Part shown: piece by piece, positions 13,701 to 24,200 of the stretch | Position numbering within the stretch: the stretch's first letter is position 1 | How the letters are laid out: each line of letters starts with the position of its first letter | NCBI GenBank assembly: GCA_021234535.1 | Contig: CM037836.1 | Span: 25,534,769-25,598,768, forward strand | Reading direction: 5' to 3' | DNA: 64,000 bases | Source of the DNA: Stichopus chloronotus | Taxonomy: Eukaryota; Echinodermata; Holothuroidea; Aspidochirotida; Stichopodidae | Position numbers and translations under genes: made by a program | The notes under the pieces: generated by a model | What the model saw: only the letters and a program-made list of their open reading frames with translations | Told to the model about the DNA's origin: nothing | The model's database searches: none

Positions 13701-13880
13701 TTTTGCAAGTGTACAGTTGATCAGATAAAAGTAATAGCATTGATTTATATGCATTGTTTTTATTATTTTTCTATTAGACAAAGTGACTGCATCGATATAA
13801 CCATAAGGGACAGTGAAACAGGGCAGTACCTTAATGCTCAGGTTCCACCTAAGTCCATACAGACCTACATATGGAGTTGA
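1595..13880 (+). CDS. GBA1: Lysosomal glucosylceramidase (acid beta-glucosidase), 3' seven exons; 5' part missing
   Basis: Exons 1595-1728, 3520-3692, 8517-8754, 11510-11731, 11925-12088, 12959-13081 and 13778-13880 have AG/GT borders and fully compatible phases, and join into 385 residues ending in TGA. The product should cleave glucosylceramide to glucose and ceramide in lysosomes (GH30 family knowledge). Alignment from memory to the human enzyme starts at mature residue 113 with almost no gaps: [60 protein letters not shown]. The acid/base Glu (fragment residue 123, in NEP) matches human Glu235. The nucleophile (residue 227, in YTESS) matches Glu340. The signal peptide and first ~110 mature residues are not in the visible sequence, so upstream exons probably lie left of the window. 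Family assignment is very secure; GBA1-type rather than a GBA2 or GBA3 fold is clear from these motifs. Confidence 0.95.
1729..3519. other. GBA intron A-B
   Basis: This is intronic sequence with an A-rich run near 2474-2498 and a short (GT)n near 3249-3262. Nothing else is supported. Confidence 0.6.
3520..3692 (+). CDS. GBA1: GBA exon B
   Basis: The acceptor is AATTAACAG and the donor is AA|gtaagt. It encodes [10 protein letters not shown] and [13 protein letters not shown]. The SPW..P.WMK segment lies near the substrate pocket in the family. It ends in phase 2 inside a Lys codon completed by the next exon. The following intron (3693-8516) is the longest visible and holds a tandem duplication. 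Confidence 0.93.
3693..4473. other. Start of GBA intron B-C
   Basis: It carries a short segment near 3736-3810 with the look of an old repeat end: ATTACCGTATTTTA, a G-rich run, and a palindrome CATGAAATTTTCATG. The rest is featureless. Confidence 0.4.
4474..6436 (+). repeat. Tandem intronic duplication, copy 1 (about 1.96 kb)
   Basis: The stretch starting ACAAAAACTGTAGATATTGC is repeated head-to-tail from 6437. The two copies are collinear along their whole length with scattered substitutions. Copy 1 contains a 282-base block (5204-5485), bounded by GAT on both sides, that is missing from copy 2. No coding content is evident. Confidence 0.9.
6437..8190 (+). repeat. Tandem intronic duplication, copy 2 (about 1.75 kb)
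   Basis: This is the second copy of 4474-6436. It lacks the 282-base block, carries a short insertion near 6931-6950, and has an unrelated ~60-base replacement near 7955-8015. A (GT)n run at 7735-7754 is longer than its partner in copy 1. Many substitutions show it is not recent. Confidence 0.9.
8517..8754 (+). CDS. GBA1: GBA exon C, with acid/base glutamate
   Basis: The acceptor is CCGACAG and the donor is GAGCAG|gtgagt. It encodes about 79 residues including [10 protein letters not shown], whose Glu is the proton donor of the family, and [17 protein letters not shown]. It ends in phase 0. A minisatellite starts about 30 bases after its donor. Confidence 0.95.
8785..9455. repeat. Minisatellite, about 18-24 bp unit (CATGAACTATGTCATAC)
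   Basis: Variants of CATGAACTATGTCATACC repeat with loose spacing from about 30 bases after the donor of GBA exon C, decaying toward 9450. Units such as CCATGAACTGTGTCATAC and CCATAGACTGTGTCATAC show strong divergence. Confidence 0.85.
9456..10708. other. GBA intron C-D, no feature seen
   Basis: Intronic AT-rich DNA. No exon or element could be supported. Confidence 0.5.
10709..10995. mobile_element. Probable non-autonomous repeat with imperfect inverted ends
   Basis: It begins GCAGGGCCGTACACAG, followed by a G run, and ends with a C run followed by CTGTGGCTGCATGCCTG, whose complement partly matches the start. The base composition differs from the surrounding intron. The boundaries are estimates and the family was not recognised. 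Confidence 0.4.
11510..11731 (+). CDS. GBA1: GBA exon D, with catalytic nucleophile
   Basis: The acceptor is a T-rich tract ending CTGTAG and the donor is TGG|gtgagt. It encodes 74 residues including GIGVHWYRD and LYTESSNG. The Glu of YTES occupies the place of the human nucleophile in FASEACVG. The human segment carries Cys342 after it; here that residue is replaced by Ser. It ends in phase 0. Confidence 0.93.
11925..12088 (+). CDS. GBA1: GBA exon E
   Basis: The acceptor is GTTTACAG and the donor is TTCAG|gtaaat. It encodes [28 protein letters not shown] and [13 protein letters not shown], the most conserved block of the family's C-terminal half. It ends in phase 2. Confidence 0.95.
12165..12820. 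repeat. Degenerate ~200-bp repeat interrupted by a MITE
   Basis: Related phrases such as GACCATGG..GGCCATG..CTGACC..TTGACATCCACGATTC occur near 12170, 12620, 12700 and 12775. The first copy is split from the rest by the inserted element at 12224-12576, which shows that the repeat is older than that insertion. Confidence 0.5.
12224..12576. mobile_element. hAT-like MITE in GBA intron E-F (353 bp)
   Basis: The left end reads CAGAGCTGCCAACC. The right end reads GGTTGGCAACTCAG, whose reverse complement CTGAGTTGCCAACC matches 12 of 14 positions. Ends of the type CAG...CCAACC are typical of hAT elements. The interior is T-rich without coding capacity. A clean 8-bp target duplication was not seen. 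Confidence 0.6.
12959..13081 (+). CDS. GBA1: GBA exon F
   Basis: The acceptor is a long T tract followed by GTATGACAG, and the donor is AA|gtaagg. It encodes [13 protein letters not shown] through [15 protein letters not shown], matching human SKFIPEGSQRVG and HPDGSAVVVVLN. This is the beta-sandwich domain that follows the barrel. Confidence 0.93.
13150..13516. mobile_element. Foldback MITE-like element with ~40-bp inverted ends
   Basis: The left arm 13150-13192 contains GCCCTCTTGGTTAGAGTGCC. The right arm 13479-13516 is nearly its reverse complement. The interior holds two further hairpins, around 13403-13428 and 13446-13473. It sits in the intron before the last GBA exon and has no coding capacity. 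Confidence 0.75.
13778..13880 (+). CDS. GBA1: GBA terminal exon and stop codon
   Basis: The acceptor is TTTTTCTATTAG. It encodes [15 protein letters not shown] and ends SIQTYIWS followed by TGA, matching human SIHTYLWHRQ in position and length, so the C-terminus appears native. The 3' UTR follows. Confidence 0.93.
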
Positions 13881-14330
13881 TGGTAGGTTGATGTTGGCCA
13901 GCATTTAAGGCAGGTCAATTGATGTTAGAAATGTATCTTCACTATTTTGACAATCCCTTAAATAGCGTTTCTTTTACAGAAGACAATCACATATGTAAAA
14001 CCAGTGTTCGTGGACATAGAATAATGGATCAGTCAAACTAAGAAAGGAAAGTGGCATTTCTTTTCAAGAAATAATTCTCTCTCAGACTGAAATGGAGTTA
14101 TTTGTTGCTTTTGTCCACCCAAAGTTCCCCAATTTCAAATGATGCATCTTCTGTCACTCTTCACTTACATAATTGTTTTCAAGGAGATGAAGCTTGTAAA
14201 GATGTTTATTGATGAGACTAAATGGTTTAACAATGATTTAAGTTACTTCCTTTGTATGGCATCTTGGCGTATTCTATATGCCCTATTTCCCTTAAAGTCA
14301 CAGCACAAATAAATCAGTTTTTGAAACTTA
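13881..14330 (+). other. Probable 3' UTR of GBA with poly(A) signal
   Basis: Non-coding sequence follows the GBA stop. AATAAA occurs at 14308-14313 and is a plausible first poly(A) signal. Positions of about 14060-14300 are recognisably similar to 45935-46200 in this window, so part of the UTR is a dispersed sequence or shares ancestry with that locus. No transcript evidence is available. Confidence 0.45.
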
Positions 14331-17300
14331 ACACCAAACTGCTGAGATCACCTGCACACTGGTGATATTTGTATCCCATTTCTCTCTCTAAAATTGGTCA
14401 GGTTTCATTTCTCTTAAATGTAAGAGTCGACATAAATCACTGAATCAGACAGACACACGTTATGGCTAAAGGTGTTCCCTACTCAGGAGAAAAGGCGTAG
14501 GAACAGCTTTGGGAACTAAATTTAGCAAGAGAAAAGTTGTGATGTAAGTGGAGAAGAGTTTCCTTTTTCAGATCATATTCTTAATGTTTTCTGTTTCTTT
14601 AGGATATCTGAGCAAAAGCTGTTCGAGAAGCGTGGTAGACCAAAGAATCAATAAGTGATGCCTGCTACGGAGTCAGAGTAAGCTGAATAAGCTGAAGATG
14701 AAATTCTACTGAAGTGTATATCGTTTGCTGTTTCCTTTTCTTTCTTTTTTTTGGGGGGGGGAATGTTCAAATATTTGCATCGCTATGTTCCATAAAAATT
14801 ACCTTGAAAATGATTCTTTTAACTTTTTTGTACTTTTTTTCTGTTTTGTAATACCATCAGTGGTTGCTTTTTATTGGCCTAAAAATATGCATCATGCTAA
14901 AATCACTCCACGATTTATGAAGCAAAAAGGACAAAAAAAAAAAAAAATTGCAGTGTTCAAATTTGTGGATCACTTCCAGCATTGAACACAAACACAGAAG
15001 AACTGAATGGTCGTTTGAGAATCATAATGATCATGAATCATATTTAGAGCCAATAGAATACGACGATTGAAGTGTTTTTCACCCTCCATCTAATGAACCT
15101 CATGTGCTGTGATGCACGTTTATGTGTTATTTTAGTTATATTTTATTTCATTGGAAAGCAGAGAACAATGTGTGCTTCTGCCAGTGGGTTGTTTATTTGC
15201 TTTAACTGTTCATTTTAATTTGTTTCAGAATTTCACAGAATTTTTTTTTTAATGGCACTCAGAGGGGATCCAGTAATATTCACTTTTGGTTTCAGCCAAC
15301 TCTAATAATCAGTATTAACTGAGAATGATCCAGCAGAGAATCTAGAATGCTTAACTTTGGCCTTAATATGTTACACTGCATGAAGGTTTTTTTTTACAGA
15401 AATCATTGTGATGATTCATCCGTCTGTTGAAGTACTAGATGGGGTTATGATGAGGATGAGAAACACTATGGCTGGCAGGAATTAATCTGTTAGATGGACT
15501 GTTTTGATGAGAGTATCTGTCACTGACAGTAATTTTATCCCTGATACTGTTAAGTAGTGTCAGGTAAATTAATCTTTGTGGTTTCATGTTGGTTTTGAGA
15601 ATCTAATTTGCAATCAATGAAGTGGAAGATGATATGGTTAGGCAACCCTGAGTTTAGTCGAAAATGATAAAAAATGTATACATCCTTCCTTTAAGTGATA
15701 TATTTTGTATGAATGTGATTAGAAATCACCCAAATTGTATTGTGGGAGTTGCAAAGTATAGCTGTTACAGCTACAGTTGTTATCAAGCACTGTGTGTTTC
15801 AGCTTTACCTCAACTGGTTTGTAGGTCAATTGCCTTTTTTTTCCTGAGAATATGTCTGTACATACAGAATGGCCTTATTATTGCTGATGTCAGTCACTTA
15901 TTTACTTATTTATATCACCATGTTTGATTTCAATGGCATAGTACCGGCGTGTGTTCGTTTGTGGACATACGTGTGTGTGTATGTTTGATGGCCAGTTGTA
16001 AAACATTGTGCATTAAAAGTATTAAAAGCAAAGGCAGATCAAATATTTTCCATGTAGGTTCGCCAAAGTGAGCACTACCTCTTTCTTTTATTCATTTTTA
16101 TTTTCTCAAAGGTCAAATATCATTTTGAATCAATGTGATGTGAATTTGAACAATCTTAGAACATGAAATCTCCTGACTAGGATGGTCGGCTAGATGTTAA
16201 ACTGAAATATCGTGATTGTTTCACAGAAAAAAAATCGTAACCTTCGAAACCAATATTTATGAACGCAGAACGATATATTATTCAAAAATAAAGCGGGAGG
16301 GTGGCCTTCTTTTCAGAGACAATTTTCTCACTAACATTTAACAAGGAGAAGATAGGGATCATTCAGGTCAATGAAAGTTATTATTGTAAATGTATTGAGT
16401 ATCCTACCTCGATGCTCATCACTGTATGATAACCTCATTTATGCAGTGTGCTTTTTATTATGCAATTTGTCCTTGATTAAAATGTTGCCAATGAATGGTA
16501 CATCATCAAAGCCACAATGCATATATACATCTACAGCCAGTATTTCTTGGATACCTCATTTCTTGGACACCATCCTTGTCAGCCAACTACATTAAGCGAA
16601 ACATCGCAATTTTTCGCTATAGTATGTAACTGGCTGCAAACGGAAACTTTCCATGGTAAATAGTATTACATATTAGTGGCTGGGAAAGGGTCAATCCATT
16701 CACCAGTGCTCCTTGGCATATTGAAAACTTCTGTAAATATCTCTTGTAAGATTGTTCATGGACATCTGAGGTAACTGATGATTTCACAGAAGTGTTGATA
16801 GAATTGTTGCAGAGTTTAACTTCAAAAAAAAAAAAAATCCCTTCCAGCATAACACAATCCTGCTCTCCCCCTCTTTCCACAAACACATGGAATTAAGTAA
16901 GAAAAGACTATCTTGATGGGTTTTTTTAATTCTCCTTGTCAAAGAGATAGCAATTGGTAGTACTACCAGATGGCATTATGCAAGTTGGTGTAAATGAAAG
17001 TAAAGTATTTCAGCTTAAGGAGTATGTCTTCCATGTATTGTACATATTATTTAGCTTTTCTAACGTTTTGAATGATTCAGAATGGACCGATGTTACATGA
17101 AGGCAAATGACAATGATTGCATTGCTGGATTTTGTTTGATATGTTTTTATTTAATTTAATATGACATCCCACCAGAGTGGGTCCTGACTATTTCTGTTGG
17201 AAGTGTGGGATGACTTAAAAGACACTGCCTGTGAGGTAAGGTCAAGGCGTCGCTGTGTTCTCCCTGGGTGGTGAATCCCAACTTGAGGTGAGGGATGTTC

Positions 17301-18239
17301 ATCCCCTGATAGTGGTTCATAAGTTGATTCAATTATTTCTTGTTTGGAACAAAAAATAAAATAATTTTGTGTTCTACAGAATTCTCTGACGTCTCTCTAC
17401 CTCCCTGATGCTGAATCCCTGACTTTTAATTGACTAGAAACACAAGACAGATTCTTTTTTTTTTTGCTCTATGACTGTCTACACGGTGCAATTTCTAGAA
17501 GATTGGTCAAATCAAAGCACTGGATTCTAATGTTTTCTCGCCTATTGTTTTTTTTCCTCTCCCTATCTGTATCTTTTAACTATTGTTTTTTCTCTGTCGT
17601 TTTTTTTTCCTCCCATCATTTCTTTTTCTCTATTGTTGCAGTTATGAAATGCAATTCAATTATGATGAATGATGCAAAAATGTTGATGGGTAATTGAATC
17701 CCCTGACAGTGAATGCTGAAATTTATAACAGTCATCCTCTGGAATGAGATGGAAACTTAAAATAATTATGTCTCATCTTGAGGAAGAATGCATAAGAGGT
17801 ATTATGTAAAGTCTTTTTTTATCACATTTTATCACAAACACTTTTCCTTTTTTAAGTGAGAAATGTAAAATTCCATGTTACTTTCGAAAGAAAGGAGGGT
17901 AAAGGACAAGAATAGGATTAAGTTAAATGTAACAATACCAACAAATACATTTTATTCATTTTCTAATTCAAAGTATGTTTACAATAATCTGTTTCACTAG
18001 TTATCAAATACGATCACAGTAAATCTACCCACCTTCAATTTTGTCAGTAAAATGCTTCTTCATTTATTCCTCTTAATGTTTCTTCTTTCACAATTCATGA
18101 CCCTTGGGCCTTCAAATATTTGAAATGTTTAATGAAATGTCAAAATTACGAGGAACGGTGTTTGTTATTCTTTGTTTCATTGAATGTTATTTTCTAACTT
18201 TATAATTAGGCTTGGGTGATTCTAGTATTTTTTTAAATT
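14331..18239. other. Region downstream of GBA, no gene recognised
   Basis: AT-rich DNA with homopolymer runs (for example T then G near 14744-14761). Another AATAAA near 16286 could serve a longer GBA transcript. Open frames here are short and lack splice context. Confidence 0.4.
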
Positions 18240-18263
18240 GAGAACAAACATGTCGCTGAAAGA

Positions 18264-18275
18264 CGCGCATGCGCA
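18264..18275. promoter_or_regulatory. NRF1-like palindrome (GCGCATGCGC)
   Basis: GCGCATGCGC at 18265-18274 matches the NRF1 core consensus exactly, in otherwise AT-rich DNA. No start codon with a convincing exon was found beside it, so promoter function is unproven. Confidence 0.35.
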
Positions 18276-18924
18276 TTTGCGTCCATGACGTTTCCATGAC
18301 CGTTGATGCAGATCTAAATATTTGATCACTTAACTATTTTCCACCAACAGAACCATATACATAGTGAGCTGATGTTGATTGGCATAGATATGTATTTAAT
18401 TTAATGAAGAAAATGTTGCAGCAAGTGAGAAGTTGGTATACCACTTCCAAGTGGCGAGTTGTATGATTCTTAGGTATGTGAGTTAGGACAAATGAAATGT
18501 TAATTAAAAATATTATAGAAGAATTCTTGTAACTCTCGAGGGTGAGAGAAAAAGACAATGATTTGGCGATGTTTCTGTCCCAGCAGCAGTTTTGCAGACA
18601 ACTTATCAAATTATCTGTTTACATTCCATAATTATGTCAGGCTGTTTGAGACTTAAATCTACATTATCACAGACTACATTAGACTACATTATCAGACCAG
18701 CATCATTTAAGATCGTACGTGATTTTATGTCGCACATGATTTTATGAGAAGGATGTTAATGCTTTTAAGTCTTCCAGGTTTTGAATATTTTTATCGTTAA
18801 TTCTTATGATCAAGCTAGACTAGTTTCTGCCCTCTCACCTTAGTATGGCAGAGCTTCATCGGTAGCATGACGTTGGTTGCCGCAGATGTGTGCATGTGTG
18901 ACGCGTGCAAATGTCGACACATCG

Positions 18925-19130
18925 AAAGAAAAAAGTTGAAATCTAAAAACATCAAAATCTCGAAACATCGAACTACCGTAACAAAAAGTCGAAACATCAA
19001 AACGAAAAAGTCGAAACATCAAAATCTTATAACATCGAAATTTCGAAACGAAAAAGTCGAAACATCAAATCTCGAAACGAAAAAGTCCAAACATCGAAAG
19101 GAAAAAGTGGAAACATCGAAATCTTAAAAT
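18925..19130. repeat. Tandem repeat, about 18-21 bp unit (GTCGAAACATCGAAA)
   Basis: Variants of AAAAAGTCGAAACATCAAA recur about ten times. The array keeps one + strand frame open, giving a lysine- and serine-rich low-complexity translation that is better explained by the repeat than by a gene. Confidence 0.85.
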
Positions 19131-21036
19131 CTCCCTCTAGGGCCACGGTGCTTCAACAAGGTATGAATATTGACAAGCAACATAGAAGCAACAATAATGC
19201 CGTTGCCTTTGGAGGGTTTCTGCCTACTGAATGTAGACAAAATGTCAACTGCTTTCAGTTTTTTTTTTTACTAAAATTTACTTATCATGGATCCCGGAGT
19301 GATAAGTTGTAAGATGAAAGTTTCCAAAAGCTTCGAAGTTTCTCGGTGTTTAGGGAAGTTTCCTTGAAAATAAAAACGACAATGGCAGCTAGAAGACCGA
19401 TGGGTGTTATATGGTTTTTACCTGCCCAGTAATTTTATAGTTCTACGTCACCGTACATAATTTATGCACTTCGTCAGCTGGCGGCAGCATACTATTTTTA
19501 AAGAATTTGACGAAGCCCCCCAACAAACTAACATCAAGTAAACATTGCATAACAGTACATTAACCTATTCTAGAAATTACAAATTTACAAAATCACTCAG
19601 TGAACTGTACAAGTAAACAATTATCTTTAGACTGTTTAAATGAAGCAATGTTAACACTCCTTTGCATGTGACTTGACTTGGATAAAATCCTGGCACAAGA
19701 ATTGGCCGGGTCTCACACAGGTTATCTAAATACACCTCAGAGAAAGTATTGGCCTTTTGATTCTCCACAGCTACAATCTTGGACGAAATTGTTGTGAAAT
19801 TTAACTTTGCTATAATATTTGTTACTTTCAGTTTGAAGCTATCATGAAACCCTTTTTAACCCCTCCCTATCCCCTTTACCGTCCCCTTCCGATTTGAAAT
19901 TTAGTGCAAAAGGAGTGAATTTATACTGTGACGTGTGATCCCGTGGCCAACATTGAAATTCTGACGAGTTTTATCCAAGACTGAGAACTAAGACCTTTGA
20001 ATTCTAACAAGGAGGAAGTTCTCCATAAGACGAAACCAACAAAACCCGTACCTCTCTGACTCTGGCCAAAAAAAAAAAAAAAAACGAAAAACGATAAGAA
20101 TTTTCCACACTGTGAATCACGACGTATGTACAAGTACAAATCCTAGGTTGGAGGAAAATGGTAAGCTGTACACTTTGTGGATTATGCGTACAATACACTG
20201 AATGCACTTGACTATTTATAGTTAAACCAATTTATGAACGAATACATAACACGTTCACTAGCCTACCGTTATTTGGCTTGACAATTTGTTTAAGCACATA
20301 TAGGCAATGCCCTACAGTAGTGAACACATCCAAACGTATTCATTTATGCCATATTAAAAACTACAAAGAATAAAAAGAAAGAGGTCTTTTACATTTGAGG
20401 TACTCATTCATTGAGATGACTGACCGGAATTTGAGGATGAGTGTCCTAAAACTGAATGCGTAGTAAAGAAAACTAAACCCTTCCACCCCACTCTAGCCCC
20501 TCTCTTACCCAAAGTTGAAATAAAACTTCATTGACATCCGCGCAAACACAGTTGAAAAGTAGAGAAATTTGTACATGTGATTCAGAGAGCTGACGCCTAT
20601 TTGGAATTCTAGATTCCGTAAAATTTGACTCCACCATTTCCTCGTTCAGACTTTGTCGGTGTCGGGGGTCCTTGTAGGATGGCAATGAAAAAAAAAAATG
20701 TCGGTTTTCAGAAGTTTCTAAAATTGTTTCACAATCATGGTAAGAATTAAATTTAAGGTGACGGTTACGTGGCTTACAAATAATTGACATGTCCTATCAT
20801 AACGCGGTGTCAGAATTACAAAAATGTCGTCGTACAAAAAAGAAAAAGTGGTCGGACAGCCGTTATTTTGGAAGAAGGAGTGTGACCAATTTCCAAGAAG
20901 GTGATTTGTCTATTAGCGAGATTCCATTGCCATCCCCACGGAAAGAAGCAAAAAGAAAAGTCATTTGTACGGTCTGTGCCCATATCCAAGCAGATGGGGA
21001 AGCACCATATATTCGCGATCATGTCCATGTGATACT
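19131..21036. other. Intergenic DNA between converging genes
   Basis: It should contain the 3' UTR of the minus-strand receptor gene. No AATAAA was clearly identified on the minus strand close to the stop. An A run lies at 20069-20084. Nothing else is supported. Confidence 0.4.
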
Positions 21037-21239
21037 TCAAGAGATGACAGCATTCTGCTGCTGCTGAGTCTTCCTCTTTTTCTTCACCATCACCAAAATT
21101 AGAAGAGCAATCAACAGGAGAACCAGAGCCACCGCAATGGCTGTCATCCATTGCCATTGGTCCTTAACATAACCGAAAAGAGATTCAACGTCACCGCCGA
21201 TAACCGTAGAACCACCAATAGGAGTAGCTGAAGTTGTAT
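21037..21239 (-). CDS. Receptor exon 11: stalk, transmembrane helix, short tail, stop
   Basis: The acceptor is GCGACAG. It encodes a Gly/Thr-rich stalk, WQWMTAIAVALVLLLIALLI and LVMV as the membrane helix, then KKKRKTQQQQNAVIS and TGA. The lysine/arginine run right after the helix fits a stop-transfer signal and a cytoplasmic C-terminus. No longer signalling tail was seen downstream. Confidence 0.85.
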
Positions 21240-24200
21240 CTGTCGCTGTCGTCATGGCAACGATATTACATGAGGATGTAAAGAAAACGATGGTAAACAA
21301 TTGGAATGTTTTGCAAACTACTCAAGACCGATAAAAAGAATAAGATATATAGAATAGCCTAGTTTAAAGGGGCATATTGCTTTACAATACTCCGACGCGA
21401 CGTTAAAAGAAAATCGCTTAAAGCTTTGTTAAGCCATTAGGTCTCAACTTAAGCAATAGCTTTTTCTCTTCAAATCATAGGCACAAGATGAGTTAAACAG
21501 AGGTTGCGTCGTTTGGATTTTTGACAGTTTGAGTGAACAAATTATTTTTGCGCAAGTAATTGAGTTTTACTCTTTGAGAAACTTATTTCTAAGAAAAAAG
21601 CTATACCGTACTGCCTTATCGAGGACGATATAAAATTCTTAGTCCATAAATGTTGATTTTAAAGATATTACTCTTTATTTAAAACCAACACAAGATAGCC
21701 ATAAGGACACTGTTATTTCCATACGACAGTTAACAATACTTAGCTTTATATTACTGGTAGACTCACAGTTGTTGGCATCCCTGGCAGTACTTGGTGTAGC
21801 AGATGATGTCACGCTGGTATTAAATGTTACTTCCAAGTCATGTCCAGCCTTTACAAATGTCGTGCCATCAATCTGAACGTAAGGTTTCAACTGGTGTACA
21901 TAAGGAAGAAAGTAAACAGATTACTCACTCATTAAATGTTCATTTATATGTGACTCATTGGGCTTAGAAATATTAAGTAAATTAAACAAAATACTCTGAG
22001 TGCCCTTTAATCCATTTACAAGAATGGTTAGATCACACTTTTAGCAAGGAAGCTAGGTGAAATTTTATTAACAATGTCTTAATTCGGGAACAAGCTTTTT
22101 CCAAGTATAATTTCACTATGCTTACAGTGCGTGGTTAAAATAATGGCATCTCGCCACAAGAACAGATTGGTCTCTTTTCTCTGAATACACTCAGTCACCC
22201 ATCTACTCATCGGCTGATGGGTGCTGATAATTCCTGTGTAATCCTTTGAACTGAACATGTTAAGCAGTGTAATCTAGATCTCAGGAAAATTTTAAAAATA
22301 GAGATAAAAGGAGCAACAAACTGAAAACCAGAACAAAAGCAAAGCATGTTAATATTTTACACAAGAACACTTCTACATTAATGAATCATATCAGCGTTAT
22401 TTTGCCATGAATCGTATTATTTTACTCACATTTAATGCGTAAATGATGTCTTCTTGTAAACTCGGAAGGACAGAAACAAACCTTTGGTCCAGTCTTCCAT
22501 CCCATTCAATCTGCAGACGCCGATTACAATTTAAGAAACACGGAAATAAAAATGGCGAAGAGGTCAAAACACCGGATGAAGCAGACGATAATGTTGTTGC
22601 CACGCCCTAACCTGACCGTGAACTAGCTATACACAATAACATATTTCATGCAGTGTCTGTTGTAACTATCTGGAAATAATTTAAGATTTGCTTGAAGGGG
22701 GGAGGGAGTTCGTGAAATATTCTGATCCTCCCACAGTTAAAATATAAGCAAGCAATCTTTGTGGCAATGTTACCCCAGAATGACCAAATGATAATCTACC
22801 TGTCTAATCATACATGCGAACTATTTTTCATTCTCACAATCTCGAATCTGTAATTTTGTTTTCAGTTTTAAATTTCAGTATGTTCTGTTACATTTATCAA
22901 TAACTTCTCAACAAACCCACATATTTTCTGGACTACTCTGAAAAACGACTTTAACAAAGCTTCAGTGCCATGTCTTTAAGAGTCTTCTCTAAATCTAAAA
23001 TATTGTCATAATTCAATAAAATGTGTCACATTTACATATAATTACATCAACACCTATCGTCATCATGTCGATAAGAACAGTTTGCCGTACCTCTTCCGGA
23101 TAGAATCTCTCGATCCCATCATAATGTATTTGGCTCTTCGGCCGGTATGACAAGGTGATATATCGCAGTGCACCGTTTATTTGTACCGGGGGTAGCCACG
23201 ATACCGTGACGTCGGTTCCATTCCCATGCTCGTTTAGTTGTTCAGATTCGATTATGACGTCACGGACTTGACTCGCAACTGGAATGTCTGCCGGCAGTCA
23301 GAAGTTTCGACAAAAAGATCACGAAGAAATCACTGATTGGCACACTATATCCGATTCAGTTTGCCTCATTCGTCATGGATGCCGTGATCAGAAACATCCA
23401 TGCTACAGGCTTATCTATATTGTCTTCTACTCTTACACATCTTCTTTAAGAGAAAGCAAAAAAGTATTTCGTTCACCTGAAACCTCTGATTGTTGTGTAT
23501 CATTTGATAGATGAATCTCATTGTTTATTTGGAAAATATAAGTAACTGTTTATCACCTCGATGTTTCTCTAAATATTGTCTCTCCATCGGTAACGTCATG
23601 GGTTAAAATTAGGGAGGGGGTATTCAACTCCCCTCACCCATTTCTCAATACGATGTCCTTTATGAAAAAAATACCGTTATTGATTTACAACCATCCTAGC
23701 TATTCCTCCGCTCCCCCTCTTCCCTCAATGATATGAAAGGTTGTGCCTGCTCTGTGTAAGGCAAATTTATCGTGTAGACTGAATTCAATGGACTTAACTT
23801 GAACTGATTTTGTTGCACTATGCAAACTTTTAGAGAGAGAGAGAACCAGAGAAGCAATAGAATGATAGAGACGTAAAAATCTGCTTCAGAAGGAGCTGAA
23901 ATTCTTTACTTCATAAGCATTCCTTTTTTATTCATATGTTATTTTGTCTGAAACGTAAAAGAGGAAGAATATTCCTACTGTAATTCTGATCAGGATTACG
24001 CATCCCTGAGGTACAATGTTGACTTTCTTTTAATTTAAAATACTTTAGACGCATTTTAGTAGAGAACGTCAGCCGTAAAGTTATTTTATGTATTTTCACT
24101 TTTGTTACTACAACTGCTCGATGGATTGGTTTGTTGTTAAGATGATCCTGGGGTATTCCTCTTTTTATTCATGGATATTTATTCAATTGGACATATCAGT

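Noticed and set aside
18867..19127. Lys/Ser-rich + strand frame
   Set aside because: Explained by the GTCGAAACATC tandem repeat keeping a frame open.
20473..20790. 105-codon minus-strand frame as a signalling tail for the receptor
   Set aside because: The receptor ends with an in-frame TGA at 21037, and the frame shows no SEFIR or TIR-like features.
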